From: Synechocystis salina LEGE 00031
GTDB taxonomy: Bacteria; Cyanobacteriota; Cyanobacteriia; Cyanobacteriales; Microcystaceae
Length of the DNA stretch: 64,000 bases
Reading direction: 5' to 3'
NCBI RefSeq assembly: GCF_015207985.1
Contig: NZ_JADEVV010000001.1
Location: 62,001 to 126,000, forward strand
Below the pieces are notes generated by a model. The model saw nothing but the letters and a program-made list of their open reading frames with translations. It searched no databases and had not been told where the DNA came from. Shown piece by piece: positions 37,354-46,642 of the stretch. The position numbers and the translations under genes were made by a program. Numbering within the stretch: position 1 is the stretch's first letter; each line of letters opens with the position of its first letter.

Positions 37354-37968
37354 ATGTTTCAACGTCTTGTGCACCCATTGGCTTTAACTCTCTGTGGCCT
37401 GGCCTTGGCCTCTAGTTTAACTCCGTCAGCCCAGGGGCAGGGAGTCATGGAGGTGGAGGAGGTGATTATTGAAGGCAGTGGCCCAGAGAATTCCAGGGAG
37501 TTTCGCCCCCTCAACCAAGAAGGCAGTGTGTTAAGCATTGCCGCCGGCCGCCGCTTGATGAATGAAGCCAACGATGCCATTAATCTTAATCAGTACACCG
37601 TGGCCCTGGGTAAACTCCAGGAAGCCCGCAAGATTTTCAACCAATTGTCTAATTTCCATCTACAACTGGCTAATAGTTTTTCCGGCATTAACACAGTCAT
37701 TTTTGAGGAACAAAGAATTGCCGCCCTGGAAACGGGTCAATTGCGGGACGAAGCTACCTATCGTTTAGCGTTGGTACATCGGGCGAACAACGAAGCGGCT
37801 TTGGCGGTGCCCCTGTTACTACAAATTATCCGTTCCCAGAACCCCACTACGGATTTAGGCAGAAAATCATACCAGCAACTCTATGAGTTGGGTTTTGTGG
37901 CTTCCCCGTTTGAAGGCCCCACTCCCACCGGCTCCAATGCGGCCCCCACTGCTCCAGTGGTTAATTAA
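37354..37968 (+). CDS. Conserved periplasmic protein of unknown function
   Basis: From ATG 37354 (MFQRLVHPLALTLCGLALAS) the product is 204 residues with a signal peptide ending near AQGQG. The mature part has an acidic segment EVEEVIIEGSGP, then helices resembling one or two TPR units (NLNQYTVALGKLQEARKIF and ATYRLALVHRANNEAALAV) and a Pro/Ala-rich tail. An upstream in-frame start at 37303 would hide the signal. I do not recognise the family. Confidence 0.65.
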   Translation: MFQRLVHPLALTLCGLALASSLTPSAQGQGVMEVEEVIIEGSGPENSREFRPLNQEGSVLSIAAGRRLMNEANDAINLNQYTVALGKLQEARKIFNQLSNFHLQLANSFSGINTVIFEEQRIAALETGQLRDEATYRLALVHRANNEAALAVPLLLQIIRSQNPTTDLGRKSYQQLYELGFVASPFEGPTPTGSNAAPTAPVVN

Positions 37969-38002
37969 CCCTAGCTTTGGAACGATGAAATCCTGGCTTG
38001 GA

Positions 38003-38452
38003 TTAAGTTTGGGCAGAATATTTTTCCTCGATCGCCGTGACCAGTTGAATACAGGGCATTTCTTCCGGTTTGACCTCGGCGGTGAACCAAGCAGTCAAAA
38101 TTTCCTTGGCGATCGCCGGGGAAGTGGCCCGTAAACTCATTACTAAAACATTGGCATCGTTCCACCAACGGGCTCCCCTCGCAGTTTCTGCATCCCGGAC
38201 TAGGGCCGCCCTGATACCTGGCACCTTATTAGCAGCAATGGAGGCCCCTGTCCCCGTCCAACAAAATAATATGCCTTCCTCTACGGTTTGATCAGCCACT
38301 ACTTCCGCTAATTGTTGGGCAACCAACGGCCAAGGCATAATCTCCCCGGCCAAGGGGCCAAAGAGCATCAACTGATGGCCTAAATCCCCTAGATGCTCTA
38401 TGACAACATCGGTGAGGTGACACTTTTCATCGCTGGCAACGGCAATTTTCAT
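38003..38452 (-). CDS. RpiB/LacAB family sugar-phosphate isomerase
   Basis: The 149-residue protein matches the RpiB fold. MKIAVASDE opens the first strand, and FCWTGTGASIAANKVPGIRAAL carries the likely catalytic Cys and the substrate loop. The usual Asp-His pair after the first strand (DHAG in RpiB) is changed to DEKC here, so substrate or activity may differ from ribose-5-phosphate isomerase. It is 54 bases downstream of ndhD in the same direction. Confidence 0.7.
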   Translation of the reverse strand: MKIAVASDEKCHLTDVVIEHLGDLGHQLMLFGPLAGEIMPWPLVAQQLAEVVADQTVEEGILFCWTGTGASIAANKVPGIRAALVRDAETARGARWWNDANVLVMSLRATSPAIAKEILTAWFTAEVKPEEMPCIQLVTAIEEKYSAQT

Positions 38453-38505
38453 CTTTGGTTACGAAGTGATGATGACGGTTAAATTTATCTTGCTTTGCTG
38501 AAGCT

Positions 38506-40029
38506 TTACACTTCTCCCAATTCCTTAACTTCAATTTCGATGCGGGGCGGGGCCGGCAGACTGACCAAATCCGGGTGGCCAGTCAGCAAAACCGCCGTTT
38601 GGGGCTCACTCCACTGGGTTAACCAATGGGGCTGAATACCCAAAACAATGATAACCACCGCCAAGGCGATCGCCGGAATTTGTTCTTGCCAACGCACCTT
38701 GGGTAAATGGGAAAGTTCCATGGTCAGACGACCAAAGAAAACCCGGTTAATCATTAAAAGGAAATAAACCGCCGTTAAACCACTACCGATTAAACATAGG
38801 AGGGTTTGCACCGGAAAAATTGGAAAACTGCCCCGGAATACTAAAAATTCAGCAATAAAGCCCACCATGCCCGGAATACCAGCACTGGCCATGACACCGA
38901 GAATCATCAAACTGCCGGTGATGGGCAAGCCCCGTTCTGGAGTCAATAGTCCTTGTAACTTGTCCACGTCCCGACTGCCGGTCTTTTTATACACCACCCC
39001 CACTAATAGAAACAGTAGGGCGGAAATGATGCCATGGCTGACCATCTGGGCTGAGGCGGCGGTCACGCTCAGGCGGGTAGTGGCGGCGGCAGCCAGAAGA
39101 ATATAACCCATGTGGGCAATGGAAGAATAGGCCACCACTTTTTTCATATCTTTTTGGGCGATCGCACAGGAAGCTCCATAGAGGGCGCTGATGGCCGCTA
39201 GGGTTGCTAAATAGGGGGCAAATTCCACCCAAGCTTCTAGATACAGTCCCAACCCAAAACGGAGTAAACCGTAGGTACCCAGTTTTAGTAAAACCCCTGC
39301 TAATAATACAGAAACCGGCGTAGAAGCTTCCACGTGGGCATCCGGCAGCCAGGTGTGGAAAGGAAAAATGGGAATTTTAATGCCCAAACCAAGCAGTAGG
39401 GGCAACAGTAACAACATTTGGGTTTTTACCGGCAGGGCATCGGCCAAGCTGGGGTCGTAGTCAAAATTGGGCGCTTTGGTCAGCCAAAACCAGCCGAGGA
39501 AGGACACTAGCACTAAAAAGCCAGATAAGGCAGTGTAAAGTAAAAACTTCATAGCTGCGTAACCCCGTCGTTGTCCTCCCCAAATGGCAATGAGAAAATA
39601 GAGAGGAATAATTTCCAACTCAAAAAAGAGGAAAAATAGGAGCAAATCCTGGGCTAGAAATGCACCGGCTACCCCACCGCTGAGCAGTAATAACAAAGCA
39701 TAGTAAAACCTTGGTCTTTCCAGATTGAGATTGGTACTAAAAATAGCAATCAAAACTAAACTGCTGTTTAGTAACAACAGAGGCAGGGATAATCCGTCTA
39801 CCCCCAAGTGGTAATTCAGACCCAAACTAGGCAACCAGGAGTGATATTCAACAAACTGCATCTGGGGATTGCTGAGGTCAAACTGCCAAGCCAACACCAC
39901 GCTAATGGCGGCCACCGCAGTCATTATTCCCAGGGCAATTTTGCGGGAGTAACAATCATTGCCAGGGTTGGGGATAATCGCAATCAGGATGGCTCCGAGG
40001 ATGGGGCCCCAGATGAGAGCACTGAGCAT
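38506..40029 (-). CDS. ndhD4: NDH-1 subunit NdhD, probably NdhD4
   Basis: The 507-residue antiporter-like subunit has about 14 membrane helices. Marks are LGLNYHLGVDGLSLPLLLL, the helix with the key Lys in PFHTWLPDAHVEASTPVSVLLAG, and KKVVAYSSIAHMGYI. NdhD with NdhF forms the distal membrane arm. Adjacent ndhF and the absence of cupA suggest the NdhD4/NdhF4 pair of the constitutive CO2-uptake complex; the numbering is inferred from gene context. Confidence 0.85.
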   Translation of the reverse strand: MLSALIWGPILGAILIAIIPNPGNDCYSRKIALGIMTAVAAISVVLAWQFDLSNPQMQFVEYHSWLPSLGLNYHLGVDGLSLPLLLLNSSLVLIAIFSTNLNLERPRFYYALLLLLSGGVAGAFLAQDLLLFFLFFELEIIPLYFLIAIWGGQRRGYAAMKFLLYTALSGFLVLVSFLGWFWLTKAPNFDYDPSLADALPVKTQMLLLLPLLLGLGIKIPIFPFHTWLPDAHVEASTPVSVLLAGVLLKLGTYGLLRFGLGLYLEAWVEFAPYLATLAAISALYGASCAIAQKDMKKVVAYSSIAHMGYILLAAAATTRLSVTAASAQMVSHGIISALLFLLVGVVYKKTGSRDVDKLQGLLTPERGLPITGSLMILGVMASAGIPGMVGFIAEFLVFRGSFPIFPVQTLLCLIGSGLTAVYFLLMINRVFFGRLTMELSHLPKVRWQEQIPAIALAVVIIVLGIQPHWLTQWSEPQTAVLLTGHPDLVSLPAPPRIEIEVKELGEV

Positions 40030-40292
40030 AGAAGTATGGGGTTAATAAAGTTGGTTAAATTGTAGTTAGCTAAAAATACCGGAGAAAAAGTCTTAAATTG
40101 TGCGCCCAATCTTTTCCCTATATTCCTGGTCAGAGAAATTTCCTGGTCTAGTAGAGAGAGACTGGTCAGACATTTTTTGATCAAAAATTTAATTAAAAAT
40201 TGTTCAATTAAAGTGGTCAAATAGATCGGCAGTAATCCCATTTAGGTTGACTAAAATTAACTCAAGTAACATTAATCAACTTTATTTCGTGA

Positions 40293-42197
40293 TCAAGGCG
40301 AAATTAACGATAGCCAACTGGCCCAAAATTGCCCGATCGCCGTCCATTGACCGCCGAGGGAAAACCAGATCAGCAGGGCTACCCCCACCAAAATGGTGAG
40401 CAGATAAAATTGTGACTGCCCGGTGACATTATATTTGAGGGCACTACCGCTGAAAATAGTCACTAAACTAACTAGGTTTACTATGCCGTCAATCACATAA
40501 CGATCAAACCAGGTGCTGACTTTGGCGATCGCCGCCACCGCCGCCACCACCGTAGCACCATAGATTTTGTCTAGGTAAACGTCGTAGGCAAACAAATCCT
40601 GCAGGAACCGCACTGGCAGTTGACTAGAACGGGACAGGTTACGGCGCAGGGGCAATAAACTCCCCAACAAAATGCCAATAATGCCGGCTCCGATCAGTAA
40701 GGGCATGGCCCATTGGGTAACCGGGCCAATTAAACCCATCGGGGAAGCGGGGGATAACCAAAAAGGCCACTGTAGGGGGGCAATGGGGATCAGCAGGGTC
40801 ATAATGATCAAGCTCACCATGGGTACGGCCATGGGCCAGGGCACTTCCGGCGCCCGACGGGTTTTGGGTTGGGGCTTACCCAGGAAGACCAACCGAAACA
40901 CCCTGGTTAAATTAAGGGCGGAAAAGAGGTTAACAAAGATCAATAAAGCCAACAGGGACCAGCTTACGGACCAATCGCCGCTAAACCATTTTTGCCAAGT
41001 CCAAAACATGCCCAGGGGAAAAACCGCCAACAGTCCCGCAGAACCCACCACAAAGGACGTTGTGGTCACGGGCATACGATTCCATAACCCACCCATTTCA
41101 GTGATATTTTGACCGCTGGTGGTGAAGATAATCGAGCCGATGCTCATAAATAACAAAGCTTTGGCGATCGCATGGGTGAACAGTAATAAAAAGGCAATGT
41201 CCACCTGCCCCAAACCCACCGCAATAAACACTAGCCCTAGGTAAACACTGGTGGAATGGGAAAGGGTTCGTTTAATGTCAATCTGGGCAATGGCAATCAA
41301 CGAGGTCATCACCACAGTTAAGGTGCCCAATACAATCAAGGTCTTCGAGGCGATCGGGGAGAGGGTGAACACCGGCTGTAACTTAATCAGCACATAGGCG
41401 CCGGCCGACACCACCACCGAATTACGCATAATGCCCGCTGGATTGGGGCCCTCCATGGCTTCATCTAACCAAAGATTGAGGGGAAACTGGGCGCATTTAC
41501 CAGTGGGCCCAGCAATTAAAGATAGTCCCAGTAAAGTAGCGGTGATGCCGGTCACTGGTACTGTGTTGGCCCAGTTATCTAATTGAGAAAAAGTCAAACC
41601 CTGGCCATAGCTAGAGAGAGCCACCACCCCCATGAGGAGAATAATATCCCCCACCCGTTTGGTTAAAAAAGCATCCCGGGCAGCTGTGACCACCAAGGGC
41701 TGGGCATACCAAAAACCCACCAGGAGATAGGTGGAAAGGGTCAACATTTCCAACAAGCCATAGCTTAAAAATAGGGAGTCACTCAGGGCAATACCCCCCA
41801 ATGCCGCCTCAAAAAAGCCCAATAGTCCGTAAAATCGGGCCAAAGACCAATCCTTTTCCATGTAGCCCAGACCAAAAATCTGCACCAAAAAACTGATGCC
41901 CGTCACCACCGACAGGGCCCCCAGGCTAACCGGCGAAATTTCCACTGCCAAGATGAGGTCTAAATCCGCCACCTGGAGCCAATGGAAAACAATTTGTTCG
42001 CTCGGTCTTTGCCAAATTGCCGAGAGGGCCACCATGCCATGGACGGCAGAAACCAAGGTCATGAAAACGTTAAAGTAGGCCGCCGGTCGCGGCCCCGTTT
42101 GTTTAATCAATCGAAATGACCAGGGCAGGGTAAGAATTGACCCAATCAGACCATAAAAAGGAATAAACCAACTACTTTGTAAAAGAAAATCGGACAT
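40293..42197 (-). CDS. ndhF4: NDH-1 subunit NdhF, probably NdhF4
   Basis: The 634-residue subunit has about 16 membrane segments, with FPLNLWLDEAMEGPNPAGIM at the family position of PFHTWLPDAMEGPTPVSAL and IKRTLSHSTSVYLGLVF. The PNPAGIM variant instead of PTPVSA is typical, as far as I remember, of NdhF3/F4 forms that pair with CO2-hydration proteins CupA/CupB. It is 263 bases upstream of ndhD. cupB is not in the window, which fits the NDH-1 MS' complex of Synechocystis, whose cupB is encoded elsewhere. Confidence 0.85.
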   Translation of the reverse strand: MSDFLLQSSWFIPFYGLIGSILTLPWSFRLIKQTGPRPAAYFNVFMTLVSAVHGMVALSAIWQRPSEQIVFHWLQVADLDLILAVEISPVSLGALSVVTGISFLVQIFGLGYMEKDWSLARFYGLLGFFEAALGGIALSDSLFLSYGLLEMLTLSTYLLVGFWYAQPLVVTAARDAFLTKRVGDIILLMGVVALSSYGQGLTFSQLDNWANTVPVTGITATLLGLSLIAGPTGKCAQFPLNLWLDEAMEGPNPAGIMRNSVVVSAGAYVLIKLQPVFTLSPIASKTLIVLGTLTVVMTSLIAIAQIDIKRTLSHSTSVYLGLVFIAVGLGQVDIAFLLLFTHAIAKALLFMSIGSIIFTTSGQNITEMGGLWNRMPVTTTSFVVGSAGLLAVFPLGMFWTWQKWFSGDWSVSWSLLALLIFVNLFSALNLTRVFRLVFLGKPQPKTRRAPEVPWPMAVPMVSLIIMTLLIPIAPLQWPFWLSPASPMGLIGPVTQWAMPLLIGAGIIGILLGSLLPLRRNLSRSSQLPVRFLQDLFAYDVYLDKIYGATVVAAVAAIAKVSTWFDRYVIDGIVNLVSLVTIFSGSALKYNVTGQSQFYLLTILVGVALLIWFSLGGQWTAIGQFWASWLSLISP

Positions 42198-42452
42198 TGA
42201 GCTTGGGATTGCGAGGAATTTTCGCCTAGGGTTCGCAGAAAATAGGCAATTTGTGATCAGATTTTACGCTATCGTCGCCTCAATTCTCATTTTGGCGATC
42301 GCCGTTGCTAGAGCGGTGCCGCTTTTAATCTGCTCGTTTAGCCATGCAGATAAACATTAGCGTTGTAGAGCATTAGTCGGTCACTATAATCTATCAAGGG
42401 CCCAGCCCTGGACCCCATTTCAGTTTTCTCCAAGCCAAAGAAGCAGGAACTC

Positions 42453-43448
42453 CTAGACTTCTGGTGGTGTGGTTTTTCCTTTAGACTTAGTACTCTTAGT
42501 CGTTTTGGGGGTCTTTGTGGTTTTGGGCTTACCCGTGGAAGTCGTTTTTTTCGCTTCTGACTCCGGAGATGACTCCGATTCAACTACCGTTTCCGTTGGC
42601 AGGTTGGAGGATTCTTCTACTAAAGAGACTGGCACAGAAGGCGGTTGGCGATCGCCATTGTCAGTGATAAGATCATCTGCCAGTAATTGCTCAGTTTCCC
42701 CTTGGTCTAGGTTCTCTGGGGACTTTTGGCCATTCTCCTGTTTCTCCTCTTTGGGGCCGTGTTCAGACTTTTTCTCAGAACTGTCGGGATTGAAAGGAGT
42801 TTTCTTAACCCGGCGGGGGGTTTGTTCGACTGGATCGGCAATCTGTTCCACAAAGCCAAAACAATTTCTTTGGGGAATCAAGCGAGCCAAAATCTGATAA
42901 AACTTGGGTCGCTCCTCCGAATCTTTGCGAAAACGGTAGGGGGGTTGGTCGCTCCAAATTAAGGGCAAATGCTGATTGTTAGGACGATTTTCATAACTCT
43001 TCAGCTCGTTGCGATAGACACTAAAAACTGGGCGGCGACATTGGGGAATAAATTGCCAAACTCCCCGCAAAACAAAAATACCAGGATCGCTTTTCTCATG
43101 TTGTTCCGTGCCCATCCAGACCACCTTAAAGCTCAACCCTTCTCCCTTGGACTGGGGATAACACTTGATCCAAGCTAGTTTTCCTTCCAGGGCCGCTGCC
43201 ACCGCAATGGCTCGACGGGGTAAATATAGGGTAAAACTAGCATCCCGGATCTGTACGTAATATCGTTCTTCCCCCTTCCGTACCACTCCCCGCAACCACC
43301 CGATCGCCTGGTAATAGTTCTGGGCGGTGGTATCTAGGGTCGTATTAGCTGGGGCTTCGGGAATTAGACCGTCTGCCACGGCCGCATTCGTTTCTAAAGG
43401 ATCAGTTTCGGGAGTTTTTTTAGGCGGCTTGGGGGGGGTGGGTTGCAT
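42453..43448 (-). CDS. Cyanobacterial hypothetical protein with basic low-complexity tail
   Basis: From ATG 43448 (MQPTPPKPPKKTPETDP) the product is 331 residues; the longer frame from 43604 is not supported. A Pro/Thr-rich N-terminus leads to a compact middle domain (about 40-190) with GWLRGVVRKGEERYYVQI and FVLRGVWQFIPQCRRPVFSVY, strand-rich and possibly OB-like. The last 100 residues are Glu/Ser-rich, then a Lys/Thr/Pro-rich tail. I do not recognise the function. A basic tail often binds nucleic acid, but nothing proves it. Confidence 0.6.
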   Translation of the reverse strand: MQPTPPKPPKKTPETDPLETNAAVADGLIPEAPANTTLDTTAQNYYQAIGWLRGVVRKGEERYYVQIRDASFTLYLPRRAIAVAAALEGKLAWIKCYPQSKGEGLSFKVVWMGTEQHEKSDPGIFVLRGVWQFIPQCRRPVFSVYRNELKSYENRPNNQHLPLIWSDQPPYRFRKDSEERPKFYQILARLIPQRNCFGFVEQIADPVEQTPRRVKKTPFNPDSSEKKSEHGPKEEKQENGQKSPENLDQGETEQLLADDLITDNGDRQPPSVPVSLVEESSNLPTETVVESESSPESEAKKTTSTGKPKTTKTPKTTKSTKSKGKTTPPEV

Positions 43449-43733
43449 AGTGTTAACAATCTTGGACGCTCGGTAAACACTGGATCCAGTGTCTGAATTA
43501 GTATGAGTGACAATTACCCCCAAGGCAAGGGGCGGAGGGATGACAAAGTCAAGCAAAAATGCCCTTGCAACCCAAAAAACTAAAGGGTCCCGGCCAGATG
43601 GCAAGAACCCCTAGGTTGAATTAATTTAAGTCACAGTGAGAACAGGATTTAACCTAATTTCCCACTGAAAATATGGGCAATTCAAGATAACTTCATCAGT
43701 GGAATGAAACTATGGTGAATGAAAGACTAGGCC

Positions 43734-44039
43734 CTAGTAGCGGCTACCACCGTAGCTTTTGCGACCACCACCAAAGGAACCACCGCCACTGCGATTTTCC
43801 CGGGGCTTGGCTTTATTGACTTTGAGGTCACGACCCATCCATTCTGCGCCGTCTAGGGCTTCAATGGCGGCCGTTTCTTCAGCGTCAGCTTCGAGCTCGA
43901 CGAACCCGAAACCCCGCATGCGGCCGGTTTCCCGGTCGGTGGGGAGCTGAACCCGCTTTACAGAACCATATTCAGCAAAAACCGCGGTTAAATCGGCTTC
44001 TGAAACATCATAGGACAGGTTGCCTACATAAATTGACAT
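43734..44039 (-). CDS. rbp1: RRM-type RNA-binding protein Rbp1
   Basis: The 101-residue protein has one RRM domain with RNP2 IYVGNL (3-8) and RNP1 RGFGFVEL (42-49), then a Gly/Ser/Arg-rich tail (GGGSFGGGRKSYGGSRY). Cyanobacterial Rbp proteins bind mRNA and many are cold-induced; some help bring photosystem mRNAs to thylakoids. I set the start at ATG 44039, which has GGAG 7 bases upstream; longer frames are not supported. An 8-base stem in the leader could hide that site (listed separately). It matches the rbp gene next to chlM in PCC 6803. Confidence 0.92.
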   Translation of the reverse strand: MSIYVGNLSYDVSEADLTAVFAEYGSVKRVQLPTDRETGRMRGFGFVELEADAEETAAIEALDGAEWMGRDLKVNKAKPRENRSGGGSFGGGRKSYGGSRY

Positions 44040-44340
44040 GGAATTTCTCCAAAAACTGAGGGATATGTAGAGGGTGATTTCGGAGAAATGCCTGTCAATG
44101 GAAAAACGCGAAAAACCGTTAATACTAGAAACAAATGCTACCAACCGATCATTACTCTATGGGAGCATAGTAACACGTTGTCCCCTCGGCCGGTGATTTT
44201 GGGTCTGGAATTCCTGACACGGAACCAGGCAAATTCGTCCCCCCAGACTGACCAGAAAAGAATGGTACCATTGCTTAGACGGCTCGTGCCCTTAGCTTAT
44301 AACAACCTTCACTTATTTAAATTTTCGAGCTTAGCTTTCC
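44040..44340. other. Intergenic region of 301 bases between divergent rbp1 and chlM
   Basis: It holds the rbp1 leader with its hairpin (44043-44089) and must contain both promoters. TAGTAT on the minus strand near 44120 may be an rbp1 -10 element. I see no clear chlM promoter and no gene. Confidence 0.4.
44043..44089 (-). promoter_or_regulatory. rbp1 leader hairpin covering the ribosome-binding site
   Basis: ATTTCTCC and GGAGAAAT (44043-44050 and 44082-44089 on the plus strand) form a perfect 8-base stem around a 31-base loop. In the rbp1 mRNA the 3' arm contains the GGAG Shine-Dalgarno site, 7 bases before the ATG. Folding would block ribosome entry. Confidence 0.5.
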
Positions 44341-45033
44341 ATGACCAACGCCGCCCTAGACGATAAAACCATCGTTCGTGACTATTTTAATTCCACCGGC
44401 TTTGACCGTTGGCGCCGGATCTATGGCGACGGACAAGTTAACTTTGTGCAAAAAGACATCCGGGTGGGTCATCAACAAACCGTTGATTCGGTGGTGGCTT
44501 GGCTAGGGGCGGACGGGAATTTGGCAGGCCTATTGGTCTGTGATGCGGGTTGTGGGGTCGGTAGCCTGAGTATTCCCCTGGCCCAAGCGGGAGCATTGGT
44601 CTATGGCAGTGATATTTCCGAAAAAATGGTCGGAGAAGCCCAACAAAAGGCCCAGCAAGTTTTGCCCTATGGCAATCAACCGACTTTTATGACCCAGGAT
44701 TTGGCCCAGTTGGGGGGTAAATATGACACGGTGATTTGTTTAGATGTATTAATTCATTACCCAACCCAGGAAGCGGCTGCCATGATTACCCATTTGGCTT
44801 CCTTGGCCGATCGCCGTTTGATTTTAAGCTTTGCGCCGAAAACCCTGGGCTTAACTGTGCTGAAAAAGATTGGCGGACTGTTCCCCGGTCCCAGTAAGAC
44901 CACCAGGGCCTATCAACACAAAGAAGCGGATATCCGTTCCATCCTCGAAAAAAACGGCTTTTCCATTGCCCGCACTGGCATGACCAGTACCCGTTTCTAC
45001 TATTCCCGCATTTTAGAGGCGGTGCGCTCCTAG
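44341..45033 (+). CDS. chlM: Mg-protoporphyrin IX methyltransferase
   Basis: ChlM methylates the ring C propionate of Mg-protoporphyrin IX with S-adenosylmethionine, an early step of chlorophyll synthesis. The 230-residue protein has [19 protein letters not shown] near the N-terminus and the SAM-binding motif [12 protein letters not shown] at about 60-71, then LDVLIHYP. It is divergent from rbp1 and 5 bases before panB, so the two probably share a transcript. Confidence 0.96.
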   Translation: MTNAALDDKTIVRDYFNSTGFDRWRRIYGDGQVNFVQKDIRVGHQQTVDSVVAWLGADGNLAGLLVCDAGCGVGSLSIPLAQAGALVYGSDISEKMVGEAQQKAQQVLPYGNQPTFMTQDLAQLGGKYDTVICLDVLIHYPTQEAAAMITHLASLADRRLILSFAPKTLGLTVLKKIGGLFPGPSKTTRAYQHKEADIRSILEKNGFSIARTGMTSTRFYYSRILEAVRS

Positions 45034-45038
45034 TTCCC

Positions 45039-45824
45039 ATGGCCATTACCCCTACCCAATTGTTGGATTGGAAGCGTCAACAACGGCCCATTGTGGCCCT
45101 CACGGCCTGGGATACGGCGATCGCCTCAGTGCTAGATGCGGCGGGGGTGGAAATTATCCTGGTGGGGGATTCCCTTGGCATGGTGGCCCTGGGCTACGAC
45201 ACCACTCTGCCGGTGAGTTTAGATACCATGATTCACCACACAGCGGCGGTAAAAAGGGGAGTACAAAGAGCATTGGTGGTCTGTGACCTGCCTTTTTTGA
45301 CCTATCAGGAGAGTCCCGCCCAGGCCATGGGATCCGCGGGAAGGATTTTGCGAGAAACCGGTGCCCAGGCAGTGAAATTAGAAGGGGGCTACCCCCGCAT
45401 GGTGGAAACGGTGGTCCGACTGACGGAAGCGGGCATTCCGGTGATGGGTCATGTGGGCCTAACGCCCCAATCGGTGCATCAGTTAGGTTATCGGCAACAG
45501 GGACAAGACCCGGCCACGGCGGAGAAAATTCGTCAACAGGCGATCGCCCTGGCAGAAGCCGGTGTGTTTGCCATTGTTTTAGAACATATTCCGGGTGATC
45601 TGGCGGCCAGTATTACCGAGCAGTTGCCCGTTCCCACCATTGGCATCGGTGCAGGACCCCACTGTGACGGCCAGGTGTTGGTGACGGCGGATTTACTCGG
45701 CTTGACAGTCAAACAACCCCCCTTTGCTCCGGCCTACATGAATTTACGACATACGATTACGGAAACAGTGCATAAATTCAGTGGGGAAGTACGGCAAAGA
45801 CAATTTCCCCGGCTTAACCACTGA
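45039..45824 (+). CDS. panB: 3-methyl-2-oxobutanoate hydroxymethyltransferase
   Basis: PanB makes ketopantoate for pantothenate and CoA synthesis. The 261-residue enzyme shows [43 protein letters not shown] and [15 protein letters not shown], all family signatures with the Mg-binding Asp in GDSLG. It starts 5 bases after chlM and ends 7 bases before queC, a tight but functionally mixed gene string. Confidence 0.97.
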   Translation: MAITPTQLLDWKRQQRPIVALTAWDTAIASVLDAAGVEIILVGDSLGMVALGYDTTLPVSLDTMIHHTAAVKRGVQRALVVCDLPFLTYQESPAQAMGSAGRILRETGAQAVKLEGGYPRMVETVVRLTEAGIPVMGHVGLTPQSVHQLGYRQQGQDPATAEKIRQQAIALAEAGVFAIVLEHIPGDLAASITEQLPVPTIGIGAGPHCDGQVLVTADLLGLTVKQPPFAPAYMNLRHTITETVHKFSGEVRQRQFPRLNH

Positions 45825-45831
45825 AAAATCC

Positions 45832-46518
45832 ATGACCAAAACTGCTGTTGTTTTACTATCCGGAGGGCTAGATTCCGCCACCGTAGCGGCGATCGCCCAA
45901 CGGCAAGGGTATCGAGTCATTGCCCTGTCCTTCAACTATGGCCAACGCCATGACCGGGAATTGCAGGCGGCGCAAGACATTGTCCAAGCCCTGGCGCTCC
46001 CAGAACATTTCAGCGTTAACCTAGACCTGGCCCAATGGGGGGGATCTTCCTTGACCGATCGCCAACAAACCTTGCCCCAGGCAGGGGTAGAGCCAGATAT
46101 TATTCCTTCCACCTATGTGCCAGGGCGTAACACTGTGTTCATTGCCCTGGGTTTATCCCTGGCCGAAGCCAAGGGCGCCGAAGCGGTATTTTTGGGCATC
46201 AATGCCATCGACTATTCTGGCTATCCTGACTGCCGCCCCGAATATTTAGCAACCTATCAACAATTGGCAGCCCTATCTTCCAAAGTGGGGGTGGAAGGGC
46301 GTCCCATTCAATTGCTGGCCCCCCTCATTGAATTGAGCAAAGTTGACATCGTCCATAAAGCCCTAGAGTTGGGGGTACCCATTGCCCAAACTTGGTCCTG
46401 CTACGCCGGGGGAGAAGAACCCTGTGGCCGCTGTGATTCCTGCCGTCTCAGAGATCAAGCCTTGATTGAAGCGGGGCACCCCGAACTGGCCAGTGCCCAG
46501 GGTCGTGGTCGTCGCTAA
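45832..46518 (+). CDS. queC: 7-cyano-7-deazaguanine synthase
   Basis: QueC (formerly ExsB) makes preQ0 for queuosine tRNA modification. From ATG 45832 ([15 protein letters not shown]) it is 228 residues; the frame is open further back into panB. The PP-loop [10 protein letters not shown] binds [21 protein letters not shown] supplies the zinc Cys set near the C-terminus. It follows panB by 7 bases and probably shares the transcript. Confidence 0.96.
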   Translation: MTKTAVVLLSGGLDSATVAAIAQRQGYRVIALSFNYGQRHDRELQAAQDIVQALALPEHFSVNLDLAQWGGSSLTDRQQTLPQAGVEPDIIPSTYVPGRNTVFIALGLSLAEAKGAEAVFLGINAIDYSGYPDCRPEYLATYQQLAALSSKVGVEGRPIQLLAPLIELSKVDIVHKALELGVPIAQTWSCYAGGEEPCGRCDSCRLRDQALIEAGHPELASAQGRGRR

Positions 46519-46642
46519 CCACGCCATGGCATGGGCTGTCCTAAACAGTTGAAAAACTAGTACAACAGCAGCTAACCGCAGTTGGAACATCTCGGGTATA
46601 TTGACCTTCATTGACGGCAGATTTGATTGGGGAAAAACAACC

